From positions 20,466,157 through 20,530,156 of the forward strand of contig JARWKL010000016.1 in NCBI GenBank assembly GCA_029961685.1: DNA of 64,000 nucleotides, given 5' to 3'. Shown here piece after piece: positions 1 through 11,994 of the stretch (within the stretch, counting starts at the first letter, position 1; each line of letters opens with the position of its first letter). The stretch comes from Aristolochia californica (taxonomy: Eukaryota > Streptophyta > Magnoliopsida > Piperales > Aristolochiaceae). The position numbers and the translations under genes are program-made. Below the pieces are notes generated by a model, which was not told where the DNA came from, did not search any database, and saw only the letters and a program-made list of their open reading frames with translations.

Positions 1-493
1 ACAACTAGTCAGCTTCGTTCTCATTAACGCTTTATTTATAGTTTGCCTAAGCTTTATGTCGATTGAGCAATCTAAGCAGCTGTTGGGACATGAAATCTGA
101 CGATTCACATTGTTTTCCTTCACTGTTGACTCACTAATTCTATTTCTTTGTCGTTGGACTTGCCTTGGATCCCTAGCATCAGAATCCCAATAGGGATTCG
201 TTGCCACAACAAATTCTGCTGATCTAATTTAGAAGAAAGCCATATTCAGAAATCGCTCACTGAGTTGGCCATCTAAGAATGCGGTTACTTCGTGGAGATC
301 AAGAAAAACTGGCTGCTGAAGAATTTCCCATCCGAGCGACTGCAAGAAACGTGTCTGGGTATTGATTTTTCCTCGATGTAATCGAGCACTTGAATTTAAG
401 AAAAAAGAAAAACAACAAGGGAAAGAAAGAAATAATAAAGGAAGCTGAAAACGATGATCTCCCTTGGACTTCCTTCACTGCTGCACAAGCTAA
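1..493. other. Spacer without a recognised gene
   Basis: I see no open frame with recognisable content, RNA gene or clear repeat here. It lies downstream, in minus-strand terms, of the broken coding remnant at 494-1198 and may include its 3' flank. Confidence 0.4.
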
Positions 494-1198
494 TCAAGCG
501 TCAACAATAAGACCATCTGGGACGATCTTCTTAAAAACTTCTTTCACAGATTCATTGTCATCGGGAGGAGCTCCATTCTACTTTTTAGTCCTGAGAATTG
601 ATTCAGGCAGGCACTGCACAATCGCGCACAAAACGACTCCACACCATTAGTGGATCCTCCGAGCGGCGCAGCAGCTTCTGAATTTAGTGGCCTTGAATTC
701 ATATTTGATACCCACTAACTGGGCATCGGCTTCCTTACGAGCCTTCTCAATCTGGGCAACCAGCTCGCTGATACGATCATCCCGCCGCTTGATGATCTCG
801 CAGATCTTATTATTCAGATTCACATGATCCCGGTTGCAGAAGCACCGGTTCGATGCCATCTCACGGGAGGTCAGCACGTTACCGCCCAGCATGGCGAGTT
901 TAGCTTGTAGCCTAACTGCCCGGACCGCGTTCATGCCGTCGGCCGTCTCCAGCCATTTACAAAACTCTGTAATGTCGATTACTGTGGGCTCGAAGACGTC
1001 GCTGACGACTTTCTCGGCCAAAGCATACGTCAGGAGGTTTCGGAGAACTCCCTGCTCCGCATACACGGCAACCACCCGAAGGAGTCGCACGAACTTATTA
1101 ACTGTAGAGCCAATACTGTAAAGCTGCTGTAGAGATATTTGATCAAGTCGGCATCCAGCGTCACGAAATGGCTCCAAAGCCTCCACCATACGTTGCAT
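494..1198 (-). pseudogene. Unrecognised minus-strand coding remnant with broken frame
   Basis: An ATG at 1198 opens 183 codons on the minus strand, ending at 647. The product is leucine-rich and helical in its first half (for example NKFVRLLRVVAVYAEQGVLR). Its C-terminal part, around IIKRRDDRISELVAQIEKAR, looks like a coiled coil. I do not recognise the family. Coding-like sequence continues past the stop in other frames. One frame reads through about 690-577, and another at about 576-494 reads PDDNESVKEVFKKIVPDG and then a stop. Upstream of the ATG the frame stays open for a few codons (FPELIRLEI) before a stop. This suggests either the last exons of a real gene with a short intron that I could not place, or a gene broken by frameshifts. 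It could equally be a fragment captured by a transposon. Confidence 0.35.
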
Positions 1199-1385
1199 GA
1201 TTTCCAGCCGAATTAATTCAGGGAACTTGAAAAATTTTCTGGGTCTCTACCAGCTGCTTGTGTAATGGTGTTGGCTTCGACCTCACGGACCTCTTTGCAC
1301 ACCCATCGCCTAATTATCACTTTTCCGCGGCTTCAGTTCATGATAATTTCTTCTTTATAGACATGATCTATCAACTATGGCCTCT

Positions 1386-1573
1386 GGAAAGCCCATTCGG
1401 CGGGTGCAGTTCTTGTGTTTCACTCTCATCAACACTATATTAGACATGAATTCAAGGAGAAAATGTCGCGCTCCTGAGTCTTTTCCCTCTGCTCCAGTCG
1501 TAGCTGCTTCGACTCCTCAAATACCTTCAGAAAGAGAAGACGGAAAGCCGATGCGACGCCTGCAATTCCTCTG
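1386..1573. repeat. Two diverged copies of a ~32-bp segment
   Basis: The segments at 1386-1417 and 1542-1573 match at most positions. Both begin GGAAAGCCSAT and contain a CGNCGNNTGCANTTC-like core, in the same orientation. In one frame they read GKPIRRVQFLC and GKPMRRLQFLC. They lie just upstream of the minus-strand remnant. No function is evident. Confidence 0.4.
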
Positions 1574-1729
1574 CACCTTCGACGCTTTACTCATAATTCG
1601 ATGAGCTTCGAGGCGAGCAAAATAAATATGCAGCGAAAGTTTTACTTGAAAACTGGAGACTGCTCCGGTTCTTCCCACACTCTGTTACTCTTTTGACGGC
1701 TCGCGGGGCTCTTTTTGAAACCAGCGTTT

Positions 1730-2869
1730 TGTTACAAGAATTTTAGGATATTATCCCATTTTTTTAACATAATAAAATAAATAACTAACTTTTTAATTTA
1801 TATGAACAAATATTCAATTTTGACCTGTCAAGAGTGAAACGTAAGATTTGATCGATTACTTGGTGCCACATCAGGACTCGAGACTCTTATGCCACATCAA
1901 ACGACATGTCATCGGCAAGCCACATCACACTGTAAGAAGCCACGTCATCTAATAAATATTTTTAAAAATACTTTATTTTTTTAATTTTATTTAAATTATT
2001 TTTATAAAAATTTTAAATACTTTTTAGTTAAGAAAATAAATTAAAATATAAATTTGATTTTCTAAAAAATTAAATATTTTTGAAAAAAATTATAATTTAA
2101 ATAAAAAGTTTATTTCAAAATATTATTATATATAAGGTAATTAAATGTGTACCGATAAATTAGATTTGTAAACTCTAAAATAATTTTTTCAATTAAATTT
2201 TTTTTATATTGATAATAAAAGGTGTTAACTAAGTAAGAATAAATTATTTTAATTAATTATTACGAAAATTATGTTTTGTTTTTATAAAAAAAGGTAGAAT
2301 ATTTGTACCGATAAATAAGAATTTTAAAACTAAATTATTTTTACTAAATATTGTATTAAATTAAATAATATCATAAAAGTAAAATAATTACATGAAGGTA
2401 TTAAGTAAAATAAAGTATTAATTATATTAAAATTTAATTTTAAATAATTAATAATCAAAAATTATATATTTTATTAAAAAATGTAATGAAATGAAATGTG
2501 TAAGAATTTTTAAAACCTGAAATTAATATTTTAAACACAAATTAATTACAAAATAACCTAAATCAATCATGTAAAGAGAATGGGAGAAAAAAAAGGTAAA
2601 CTAAAGTAGAGGGGCTTATGTGGCATTTAATGAGTGGCGCATGATGCGTCATCCTACGCGGAAGATGATGTGTAGGTTGATATGGCATATGACTCCTCAT
2701 GTGGTGACATGACACCACGTAACCGGTCAAAGTTTACTATCACATTTGATTGTACACATGAGTATTTGACCTGTCAAAGTTAACTTATTTGTGCAAATAT
2801 GTTAAAAGTTTGTTATTTGTGTTATTATGTTAAAAAAATTAGGTAAAATCCTAAAATTCCCTTGTTACA
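1730..2869. mobile_element. AT-rich element with long terminal inverted repeats (MITE-like, possibly Mutator-type)
   Basis: The left end starts TGTTACAAGAATTTTAGG. The right end reads on the other strand TGTAACAAGGGAATTTTAGG. The match continues inward through the run of T and AACATAATA, a TGACCTGTCA/TGACAGGTCA block, and a subterminal block with repeated GCCACATC and ATGTCAT words. Together this gives inverted repeats of roughly 200 bp, estimated by eye at about 75-80% identity. The middle is very AT-rich and has no coding frame. Long inverted repeats without a gene fit a non-autonomous Mutator-like element. A flanking target-site duplication is not clear, so the family is uncertain. Confidence 0.65.
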
Positions 2870-3429
2870 TAAGCCATTTTCTTCGAAATGCAGTTTCAAC
2901 AAAATGTTATATCCATGGAATGATAGAAAGTAATTTATAGTATAAATATATTTTCAGGGACCATTAGTGCTTCATGTTTATTGGAAACACTTTTCTAGCT
3001 GAAAATTTTTACCAAGGAAATCATATAATTTTCCAAGTAAGATTATTCAGCCAAAATATGATAAAAACCATATGAAATTTATTTGAATAAGTATTTTCCA
3101 AATGATGTTGTAATACTTTTCTCACAAGGTAATTTTTCATGATAATTTTGTATTTGACAATATATTTTACTTAAACTTGAACAAATAAATATGATAATGT
3201 ATGAGATCGACTATTAATTTTTATTTATTTTCCTAAAAAATACACTAATAATCCATTTATTTTTTTTGGGAAATTTCTTATTCTTTTTCATATAATTTCA
3301 TAGTAAGGTACTAATATGATTTTATCTAAAGGTTTTTTGAATATGTATATCCTAGGAAAAACATTTAATAGTGACTTTTCCAATGATATAAATTTCTAAT
3401 TGGGGCACTAAAAGGGGCCAAGAGTTTAT
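2870..3429. other. AT-rich spacer
   Basis: AT-rich sequence between the inverted-repeat element and the tRNA-like array. No coding frame, RNA gene or repeat unit could be supported. Confidence 0.4.
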
Positions 3430-4075
3430 ACTTTATATAGTGAAAAGGTATACCTTGTTAGAGTGGTTCCCTCCACTCCTGTTAGGGCCTTGCATTCTGC
3501 ACTTACCAGAACGATCTGTTAAGTTGTATTGGCTAGGCATTTGACATGGTATCGGAGCTGGGCAACACGTTTTGCGTTCGAATCCCAGAGTGCAGCGGTC
3601 TTGAACCCGGGAACGTTGGGTGTCAAAGTGGTTACGTCCATCTCTGGTTAAGTGTTGTGTTTTCCGCATCTAACAGATCGGTCTGTTGGGTTGCATTGGC
3701 TACGCGTTTGACATGGTATCATAGCTGGGCACAACGTTCTGCGTTCGAATCTAGACGGAAGCGGTATGGAACGGGAACGGTGGGTGTCAAAACTAGGTGG
3801 TTCCGGTCTACCTGGGTTAAGTTCGGTCTCTCCAGTTAGGGCCCTGCTTTCCACACTTACTAGACCGGTATGTTGGATATTATTGCCTAGGCACTTGACA
3901 TCTTCTGAGAGTTGGGCACCACGTTCCCAGTTCAAATCCCGAAGAGAGCGGTAGGGAATGAGAACGGTGGGTGTCAGAGGGGTTCCGTGCACTTTTGTTA
4001 GGGCCCTACTATCCGCACTTACCAGATCGGTCTGTTAAGTTGTATTGGCTAAGCGTTTGACATACCTAAGTTACT
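3430..4075 (+). repeat. Tandem array of ~165-187-bp tRNA-like (SINE-like) units
   Basis: A unit boundary of the form TGTTAAGTTGTATTGGCTA recurs at about 3515, 3681, 3868 and 4030. Each unit goes on with TTTGACATGGTATC, a GAGCTGGGC stretch, then GCGTTCGAATCCC, and closes with GAACGGTGGGTGTCA. The GTTCGAATC word (about 3576, 3742 and, changed to GTTCAAATC, 3929) matches a pol III B box. The TGGTATCGGAGCTGG stretch upstream resembles an A box. The units differ at many positions, so the array is old. The SINE or tRNA origin is my inference; the tandem structure is visible directly. Confidence 0.6.
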
Positions 4076-7000
4076 CAATAAATAACCCCAAAAAAAATAT
4101 AACTTCGCTCTCTAGGAGTCACTAGTTTCCTTTGCTAAAGATTTTTTGATTCATTTTTAATTATTCTAATGTGTGTTATACTTTTTTATGATTAACATAT
4201 AAAACTGATATCATAATAAGGTTTAGGCACAACTAATAATTTAAGTAACAAAGACACAAGAAACATGCAACGACTTATGGTAGTTTACAATTCTCTCCTG
4301 ATCTTACTACCTTAGAATTCTAGCAAGCAACTCCTATAGATTCACAAAGGGATTTGTTGGTAGTTCGGTGAAGAACAAACCTAGAGATGGGGGAGATTTG
4401 ATGATTATTTATGGGTAATTTTTTAATATCTGACTTGGATTTCATGAAGTTTGGGGGCAAATTTGTTATGAAAATTTTTAAAACTAATATTAAAAACCAG
4501 TAATCCGTTTTTTTTTTTTTTAAACTTTTCGCGGGAGAAGCCAAAAAAACCCGGTAAAGTTAATACTTCCAACCGAAGGATGTCCACTTTCGGTATCATA
4601 TTCGCGGGAGGTCTCGCTACTCCTCCCTGCCGCTGCCATTGTCACCGTCGCGTTCGCGTCACGCGGTCAGAGGTAACGCTCTCTCCACCTATTTGCTCTT
4701 TCAGTAGAAGCTCAGCCATACTCTTCCCTTTCGCACTGTACCCTCAACTTGTTATCACATCCGAGAGTACGGAAGATCACCTAATCACGATCCCAGGGAA
4801 TTAGTTCCGAAACGTGGGATATACGAGATTATGGCGATGGCCCATTTGTCTTATATGATATGATTACAACTTATGCAAAAAAACAGTATCGAGGTTTTTC
4901 TTTAAAATGAACGGATAGTTAAACCCCTGGGAGTTTGGTTTTCTTTATGATTGAAGTCAAGCTAGTAGCTTGCGTTTTACATAAATCAACAAATTGTTGT
5001 CGGCATGTGTCCACATGTGGGTTGTGTCATCTTGTAGCATGATATTCCTAGTGCAGTGGTCAGTGAGCGATGAAAGAGTTTATAGTGTGTTTTATTTAGT
5101 GAATTGGGTCACCATAGGAATGGCCGTACAGGTCTGGTTATCTTTGATCAAAATAGTGATTTGAAGTGAGGTTGCGATCCCGTAGGAAAATTTATTGAGG
5201 TAGTACTACCTACGAGACGGGTGGGAGTTTCTTAAAATTCCTGTCACTGCTTAACTCTGTTCTTTCAAATGCATCTTTATTTACGTTTGTTGGTGTTAGA
5301 TTGGTTAGTCCTCTACTCTGTTATCAATCTGGTTCAACTAAATTGTGAATTAGGATAATTGTTTACTAACTGTCAGTTGGACTTTGATTTACATTTTCTC
5401 CTCTAGTCAAAGATAAAAAGACAACTTTTTTGTCAAGGAATGTGGATTCAAGAAACTGATTTGATGTAGCGATCATTACTAACCTTAAAATTGATGGTTC
5501 TGCTTGTAGGAGACTACTGATTCTGAAGCTTAATGTCGTTAGTGATATAGATTTTACACTCTATCTTAACTATGTTTAGTACTGGGCAGGTTAGACAAGA
5601 TATTATGCCTGGCAGATAAGCCTTGAAATTTCCCTCTTCTGCTTGTTAGTATTGCCATAAAGCAAACAATGTGATCTTACCCAAACCTGTGAAACTGGAT
5701 GGCTTATAAACCAAGATTATACTTTACAGCTTAAATAATTTTTAAGAAATATCAAGATAATTATCAGATCATCTCTGTTACGTTGTCTTTACAGATTAGC
5801 CATGCAAGAGGAAAGCTAAAACAAGAATTAAGTTCACTTTACATCAAGAAAATTTTTATATAGGTTATAGAGTTTTAGTAGGAAATCAATCTGCTAGAGC
5901 TATCTAGCTCTACTTCTTTGTCTATACTACCATGCTTGTACTATTTATAGATCATTGTTAAAGATAATGTGAAACATCAGAGACTACAAAACCTATGTAA
6001 TGTACAAGATTTTTTGTATATCTTGTTCAAAGAACAAAAAACCTCATATTCTAGAAAACGAATGCTTAACAACTCTAAACAAAAGATGCTCCTTTTCTGT
6101 AACTTAAACCTTTGTCCTGATATGTTTGTGGAATAATCCAAATAATAAGATGTAGATGCCAAGAAAATTTGGAGAGGCTCACAGGGAAAGCTATAAAAAA
6201 ATTCAGACAAGTAATGTGGGACTATTCCTTAACACTCCCCCTCACGTGTAGACCCTCTTTTGTGGTATCTTCCAGAAATCCATTTTCTCTTCTATTTTCT
6301 CCCCAAATCACCTATTTTTCAGAGATATCTTCTAATCAGTCAATCAAAGAGGAAAAGGTTACTTCTCTAAATGAGTCTTTAGAGTTCCTAGGTGCTGGCT
6401 TTTTATGTCCTACTGGTGAAGATTGACTAATAGTAGATTTCACATAGACTGTTGAAACTGAAGCCGAAGATCTAACATAAACAAACTCCAAGTACTTATT
6501 GAGCCAAAGACAGTTGATATCTTGCAGATGGTTGTCTAGTAGGATAACATAATTGAGGTGATGAGGTAACTGTCTTGGTCTTTAATAACGTATTTGCAAT
6601 CTAAAGCATAGTCTTAGTGCAGCTTCGCTGGCACTATGGGGTATCCTATACAGTATCCTGTCTTTTTATCTTGAGTTTTAGGGATAAGGACCTGACCTTG
6701 GTATGGTTATTCATGTCACTTCTGCATGCCAATATAGTATCTGTTATCATTGACAGTTGCTCGTGCTGTGTTAATTTTACTGTGTCGTGGATTTTTTTTT
6801 TTGAATACTATCCTGTTATATCAATTTCTTTAAACCTCAATTGGAACGAACCTCTGTGATAGAGAAATATCATTGCTCATGGCATTGATAGTTATGAAGG
6901 CAATCTAGGATAGTGATATAATTTTTTTTGTGAAGTTGTGTAGAAAAATGAAGCACACATCGTAGAACTTACTCAGACTTAACTATTCCCAAGTCTAAAT

Positions 7001-8234
7001 AAGTGAGTGGGGATATTAATTGGAAGAAAATTTATTATCTAGGCATGAAAGGTGTTTCTTTGTCTTATTATGATTTTCTTAGAGTTCTCTCAGTCATTGG
7101 ATGGTGCTTCACGGCAAAGCCTCCTCTTTAGAAAGACTGGCAGCCTATAATGAGACCACGGATCTTGCTTCTGAATTTCAGTGTTGATGGAGTAATGTAC
7201 CGAGACCACCCAACCATGCATCTGACTCTTTAGCTTAAGATGGTTGTAGGGGATCCCCTGTCTAAGATTATGTTCTCTTAGCTTTGCTTTGGGATAAAAC
7301 TTTACCTTACGTTAAAAAAAAAGAGATTCTTGGTCATGTTTGAGGTTAAGTTGTTCTATTCTATTGTAAGACAATGTTATCGATGACCAAATGACAAATA
7401 TATCTGAAGGCATGGAGTAAATGATGCCATGTTCTTTGTCAAGGCAATATGCTTTGAAATTGTGAAAACATCCTCAATGGCAGTCCTATGGCTCCTAATG
7501 GTATAGGTAATATCCTAACTATTCTGATTGCTTATGTGTGTTTATAGGAGTACTGTACTTTTTGTTCTTTTTCATGTAGATGGTGATGGTATCACGGGGC
7601 CAAATCCAACCCCCCCACAAAAAAAAAAAACCAACTGTGCTTTCCATTTCAGTTCCATAGAAAAGTTGGAAAAAAAAACGTGTTGATCACCATTAAAGCA
7701 ATCTCTTGGAATATTTGGAATGAATACAGCAACCAGAATATTGAAAATAAACAGCATTCATTAGGAGGAGAAATTGGAAAAATAATGCATTTTTCCTATG
7801 TTGTGTTAGTAAGTGATAAAATTGAGAGTTTTGAAGAGAAAATGAGGAAGAGAGAAGAGAGCTCGACAGAAACTGCTCTGGATAGGGGTCAACCACGACC
7901 CCCACTTACTCTTATTCACTTAAGTATTAAACAGTTACAAAACTACCCCTATTTAGTTACATTTTACATAAATCCTTATATCTCCCAATAGACTTACCCA
8001 AATTACATGAAATTGGTACTGCAAATAAATTTAAACAGGCTGAACAATATAATATCATCTCCATAAATTACAGCTAAGGTAAAATGACCAAAATGCCCTT
8101 CTGTTGATTTTCTAACAGTTACATCATGAGACATCCCATTTCCCTATTTATATTGTCTGAAGAAATTGGAGGATGATCATCTATCACACTCCTCATAGGG
8201 TTAAAACGTGTTTGTTTAGCATCATCCTCAAGAT
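4076..8234. other. Long gene-poor stretch
   Basis: No intact gene was found. Around 4570-4690 the sequence is locally GC- and pyrimidine-rich, and it ends near GTCAGAGGTAACG, which would serve as a splice donor. It could be the first exon of a non-coding transcript or of a lost gene. The rest is ordinary T-rich spacer with short homopolymer runs (for example A-rich at 7616-7680), plus a short dispersed-repeat fragment listed at 6216. Confidence 0.35.
6216..6265 (+). repeat. Fragment of a dispersed repeat also seen at 34.5 kb
   Basis: The stretch beginning GTGGGACTATTCCTTAACAC and including CACGTGTAGACCCTC is nearly identical to 34502-34555 in the subtilase intron and related to the array at 17.85-18.60 kb. 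It is a short piece of an abundant repeat family and has no coding content. Confidence 0.6.
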
Positions 8235-8620
8235 GGTTTGTTGAAACTTAATTTTGATGGTAGATGCAGAGGCAATCCTAGACAAGAGGGTGATGGGGGT
8301 GTAATTTGGGATTCATTATGGAGTATATTCGTCTTCTTTGCTGTTTTTGGGCAGTGTGAGTCCTAAATGGCAAAGTTGCAAGGTCTCCTACAGGGCCTTT
8401 GACTTTTTTTTTTTTTTTTTTGGAGAACTTCTATTGCCTCTCATGGTTGATGGAAAAGTTGTTACTGTTATTTCTTGGGCCTCTATAAAGAGAACTTCGA
8501 AAAATATTTGATGTGATGAGATTGAGGATATCATTGTCATTTAGCAGCACGTCCTTTAGATGTACCAAGAGTGTTGCAGACTCTCTTGGAGGGAAGGAGT
8601 CTCACTAGGATCTTGGTTTT
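8235..8620 (+). mobile_element. Decayed RNase H domain of a LINE-type retrotransposon
   Basis: One frame reads LKLNFDGRCRGNP and then GDGGVIWDS. This is the first strand and catalytic aspartate of the RNase H domain carried by plant LINE (non-LTR) elements. Near 8575 a second piece reads KSVADSLGG, matching the usual SVADSLAK-type helix near the domain's end. Stops and frameshifts lie between the pieces, and a T-run interrupts them. The reverse transcriptase part was not found upstream. It is a dead remnant. Confidence 0.6.
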
Positions 8621-10234
8621 GACAACTCAGTTTCTCTATGATTGCAATTTTGGTTTCTTATTGGCCTGGCAATTAGTTTTATGTTTTGTGCTTTCCAACT
8701 TTTGTACTTCATCATGTACTCCATGCTCATATTTGAGCTCTCTCATTTAGTTCTACTTTTCATTGCTTCCAAAAAATAAATACATGGATTTGATGATGAC
8801 GAGCAATGATGGTGGAGTGTCTTGGCAGCATCGAAGCAGCCAAGGTTGATGGAGAGACCGATCATGGTTTTAGTCCAAAAGAGAATAAGGTCAAACTCAA
8901 TAGAGAAGTCAGGAGGATAGTCCTCATCGAAGGCCAGACTTGCTTTGTTTGGGTTTTGATCAATGAATGAGGCTTGACTCTTAAGGCTGAGCATTTATTT
9001 GGATTACACAATTAATCATAAGAATATGCCTTCCTCCTCCAAAGGAAGGTTAGTACTGTCTATATCCTTTTATCAACAGTTTATTTTTTGCTTGTATCTA
9101 TTGTATTTTTCATGTTCTTTCTTTTCTTTTTATATATATTTGTTTCTGTTTTTTATGTTTTTGTTTCATATTCTGCTTGTACCTTTCTGTGAAAGATTTG
9201 TTCTGATTCTATTGTATTTCTCATGTATTTTTCCATTTTTGTATATTAGCTAAATATTTACTATAACAATAAAGAAAATATTCATGTAGTCTCTTTTAGA
9301 ACCCTTGCATGCAGGTTGTGTTTATAGCCCACTCAACAAAGTCAATATTGTTTCTAGCAGAAACCTAATGCCCATAAGAGGAACTTGATTTATGCTTCAA
9401 CAGCCAAATGAAGTGAAAAGCTGTTATTAGCTGAACTAGTGGAAACCATTTCCGGTTAGTGGAAACCTGTGCATCAAGGACGAGTTCGTGTACTAAAATG
9501 GAAGATACTTGACTAAAACTGGATCCCATTAGGGAACCTTCCTTTGAAGAGATCATTCATTGAAGTTGTTGAGGAAGCTCATGAGACTAAGAGTTGGGAA
9601 AGCTCATTAATACCCCCAATAGGAAGAAGATGAGAGAAACCTGTCGTCTCCTAGCCCTATTCTCAGTTACAACACCTCATCAACCATAATCTGTTTGACA
9701 CAGTGTCATCCACCTTCTGGTGGCTTCACTTAATTCTTGATGAGATGGGATTCCTCAATAGGAGGCAATCTACCACGTAGCCACATCCTCTAGCATGCAA
9801 AGGAAGGTCTAAGTGCCTTAGTGATGCTCCGGCACATAGGGACCTTGCAATTGCTGACCAAGAAGCAATAATGGTGACCCTTATTTGTGTCATTCAGCCG
9901 GGTGAAAAAAGAAGTGAAAAAATCTCATGAGAAAGGTGTTGGAATTAGTTGATGAACTTTGTGTGGGCATTGTAGAAGTGAGGGAATTCCTACATGTTTG
10001 GTACTAAGGATGATTGAGCTGGTACTCAAAGAATGCCAATTGAAGCTCAATGATAATTCTCTTTTGGAATATTAAGGTGTTGAAGAGCAAATATGACAGA
10101 GTCTGACATAACTCTCATAGTAAGAAGTCTTATAAAGTCAATTAATATGGTGGTGTCTTACAAGAGTCTCATAGAAAAGTCTCAGTTAAAGGTGTTTTAG
10201 TTATGTTAGTTTTTTATATGTTCAATTATTCAAT
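8621..10234. other. Spacer between two RNase H remnants
   Basis: I see no gene. The T-rich open frame at 8999-9253 is low-complexity translation and was not accepted. Parts may be unrecognisable LINE sequence, since both flanks carry RNase H remnants in the same orientation. Confidence 0.35.
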
Positions 10235-10600
10235 TGTCTTTAGATTGAACTTCGATGGGAGTTCCTTCAGGAACTTTGGACGATCAGGATTTGGTGTGTG
10301 AGTTTGGACCAAGAGGTGCACACTCTTCTTCCTAGCCTTCTAGGAATTTCAGATTCTTTTTACATGTTTTCATGGGTTGATCATCCATGAAAGAACACTC
10401 CTTGCATATCGTAATTGTTGAAGGCGACTCCAAAACGGTTATCTTCTTAGGTTAAGGATGAAGGTAATTCTTGAAAGTTAGATCAGGAATACCTTCAGAG
10501 TGAAGACTTCACCATTCGATGAAAATTGAGTGGTTCCTCATTCTCCAATCAACTAACTCTCTTGCTAATACCTTTGTGAAGGTGAGTCATCTCTAGTTTT
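10235..10600 (+). mobile_element. Second decayed LINE-type RNase H domain
   Basis: A frame reads FRLNFDGSSFRNFGRSGFG, followed by EGDSKTVI near 10418 and STNSLANTFVKVSHL near 10550. These three pieces are in the order expected for the LINE RNase H fold: first strand, the central EGDS acid motif, and the late ADxLAK-like helix. They are interrupted by stops. It is diverged from the copy at 8235 and so is an independent or old remnant. Confidence 0.6.
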
Positions 10601-11994
10601 GGTTAATTATTAACATTAAGGACACATCTTTTTTTTTTTTTTTTTTCCGCTGATTTGCCTGTTTTTTCTCTTGGAATGAAATTTCTGCCTTTTCAAAACA
10701 AAAGAAAGAGTTTTCAGAAAAAAGAAAGGGTTGTCTCAAAGATGGAAGAAACCGGGCCAGACTCCCTAAAGAGGATCTTTAAGTAATAGGTTTTCTGGTG
10801 GCTTCATTGAAACAATTTTCTACTCCCGGATGAAGAAGATGAGCAAGAGTGACTCATGCAAGTCATTGTAGCTCATATTTGTAGAAACTTAAGAGTAGCC
10901 TGATTGGAGCTAGAATGACTCACACGAGTCATTGTATAGCTCATAATTTTTACAATCTATATCGATAAAATTTATATACTAGAGCAGGTTGAGATTTTCA
11001 AAGAAATCTCCTTTACATACCTTAGGATGTTATGAGTTGGATGCAATTTCCTTTATATTGTCTTTTTCTCTATCTTCTTAGAGTAGTATTTAATGTCTTC
11101 TTTCTTCATTCATGTTCTTTTTTATTGTTATGCTTTCTCAATTTGCTAAATTATAACTTCTCTTTGTTTCGTGCCTTTTTCCCTTTCCCACCCATTCATT
11201 TGTGGGTAGGGGGTGATGTGCCAGCATAACTCTCTTGAGTTAAGTTGGCTTATTTTATTTTTCCTAATAAATTTATAGTTGTTTATATTTTTAATGTATA
11301 TAATTATTAGATTTTATGTTATCCAATTATTTTTTATGACAATCTTTTTTTCTTATATCTATTTAATTTATTGTTATCATTTTGCTTAATTTTAAAAATA
11401 ATTATATAATTATAAATAGGATATAGAGACATATTTTAAATATTAATGTGCTCTTTGTACTTTAATTTCCAGAAGGCATTTAATTATGTGTTTAATACAC
11501 CATTTTCTTGATTTAGTATCATTAATTAATTTTTATATGTTATTTATTTATATTAAATTATTGTATTAGACAATCAATTAAATTCAGTCCATTTTTATTT
11601 TGAATTATTTGTATCTTAAAGATTTTAATTCTTCTATTATTTCAATTTTTTACTTCAATATCTTTTAGTATTATTTAAATTTTTTCATATTTATTATATT
11701 TATATAGAACCTTTGTTCTTGTACTTCTTATATTACTTCTAAAAAATTATTCACTATTTTATATTTATAAATTTAATATATGAAATTACATTATAATTTA
11801 TAAAATATATTTATAATGAAAATTACAGCCCGTTTAGTAGCCGAATTGGTTCGATCATAACTCTATCTACAACTGGTGAATTCGTATTTTTCCCTGGAAA
11901 TCTACGCTTTCAGAATGCGAACAAAAATTCATAACCATTAACGGGGAAAAGTTCTTGAAAGTTCTCTGCATCTGGCAGTATCGGACAAGGAAAC
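10601..11994. other. AT-rich spacer and F-box gene promoter region
   Basis: A T-run at 10630 and a GAAATTTCTGCCTTTTC tail-like stretch follow the RNase H remnant and may be its 3' end. From about 11270 to 11830 the sequence is strongly AT-rich with no frame. The last ~150 bp before 11995 become less AT-rich, as expected for the F-box gene leader. Confidence 0.35.

Noticed and set aside
3540..3600. A true tRNA gene in the 3.4-4.1 kb array
   Set aside because: B-box-like words are present, but I could not pair acceptor and anticodon arms into a full cloverleaf.
4580..4804. Open frame in GC-richer patch
   Set aside because: It has no recognisable domain. It may be part of a non-coding exon, so it is mentioned only in the spacer entry.
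8999..9253. Phe/Leu-rich open frame
   Set aside because: It is translation of T-rich low-complexity sequence, not a credible membrane protein gene.
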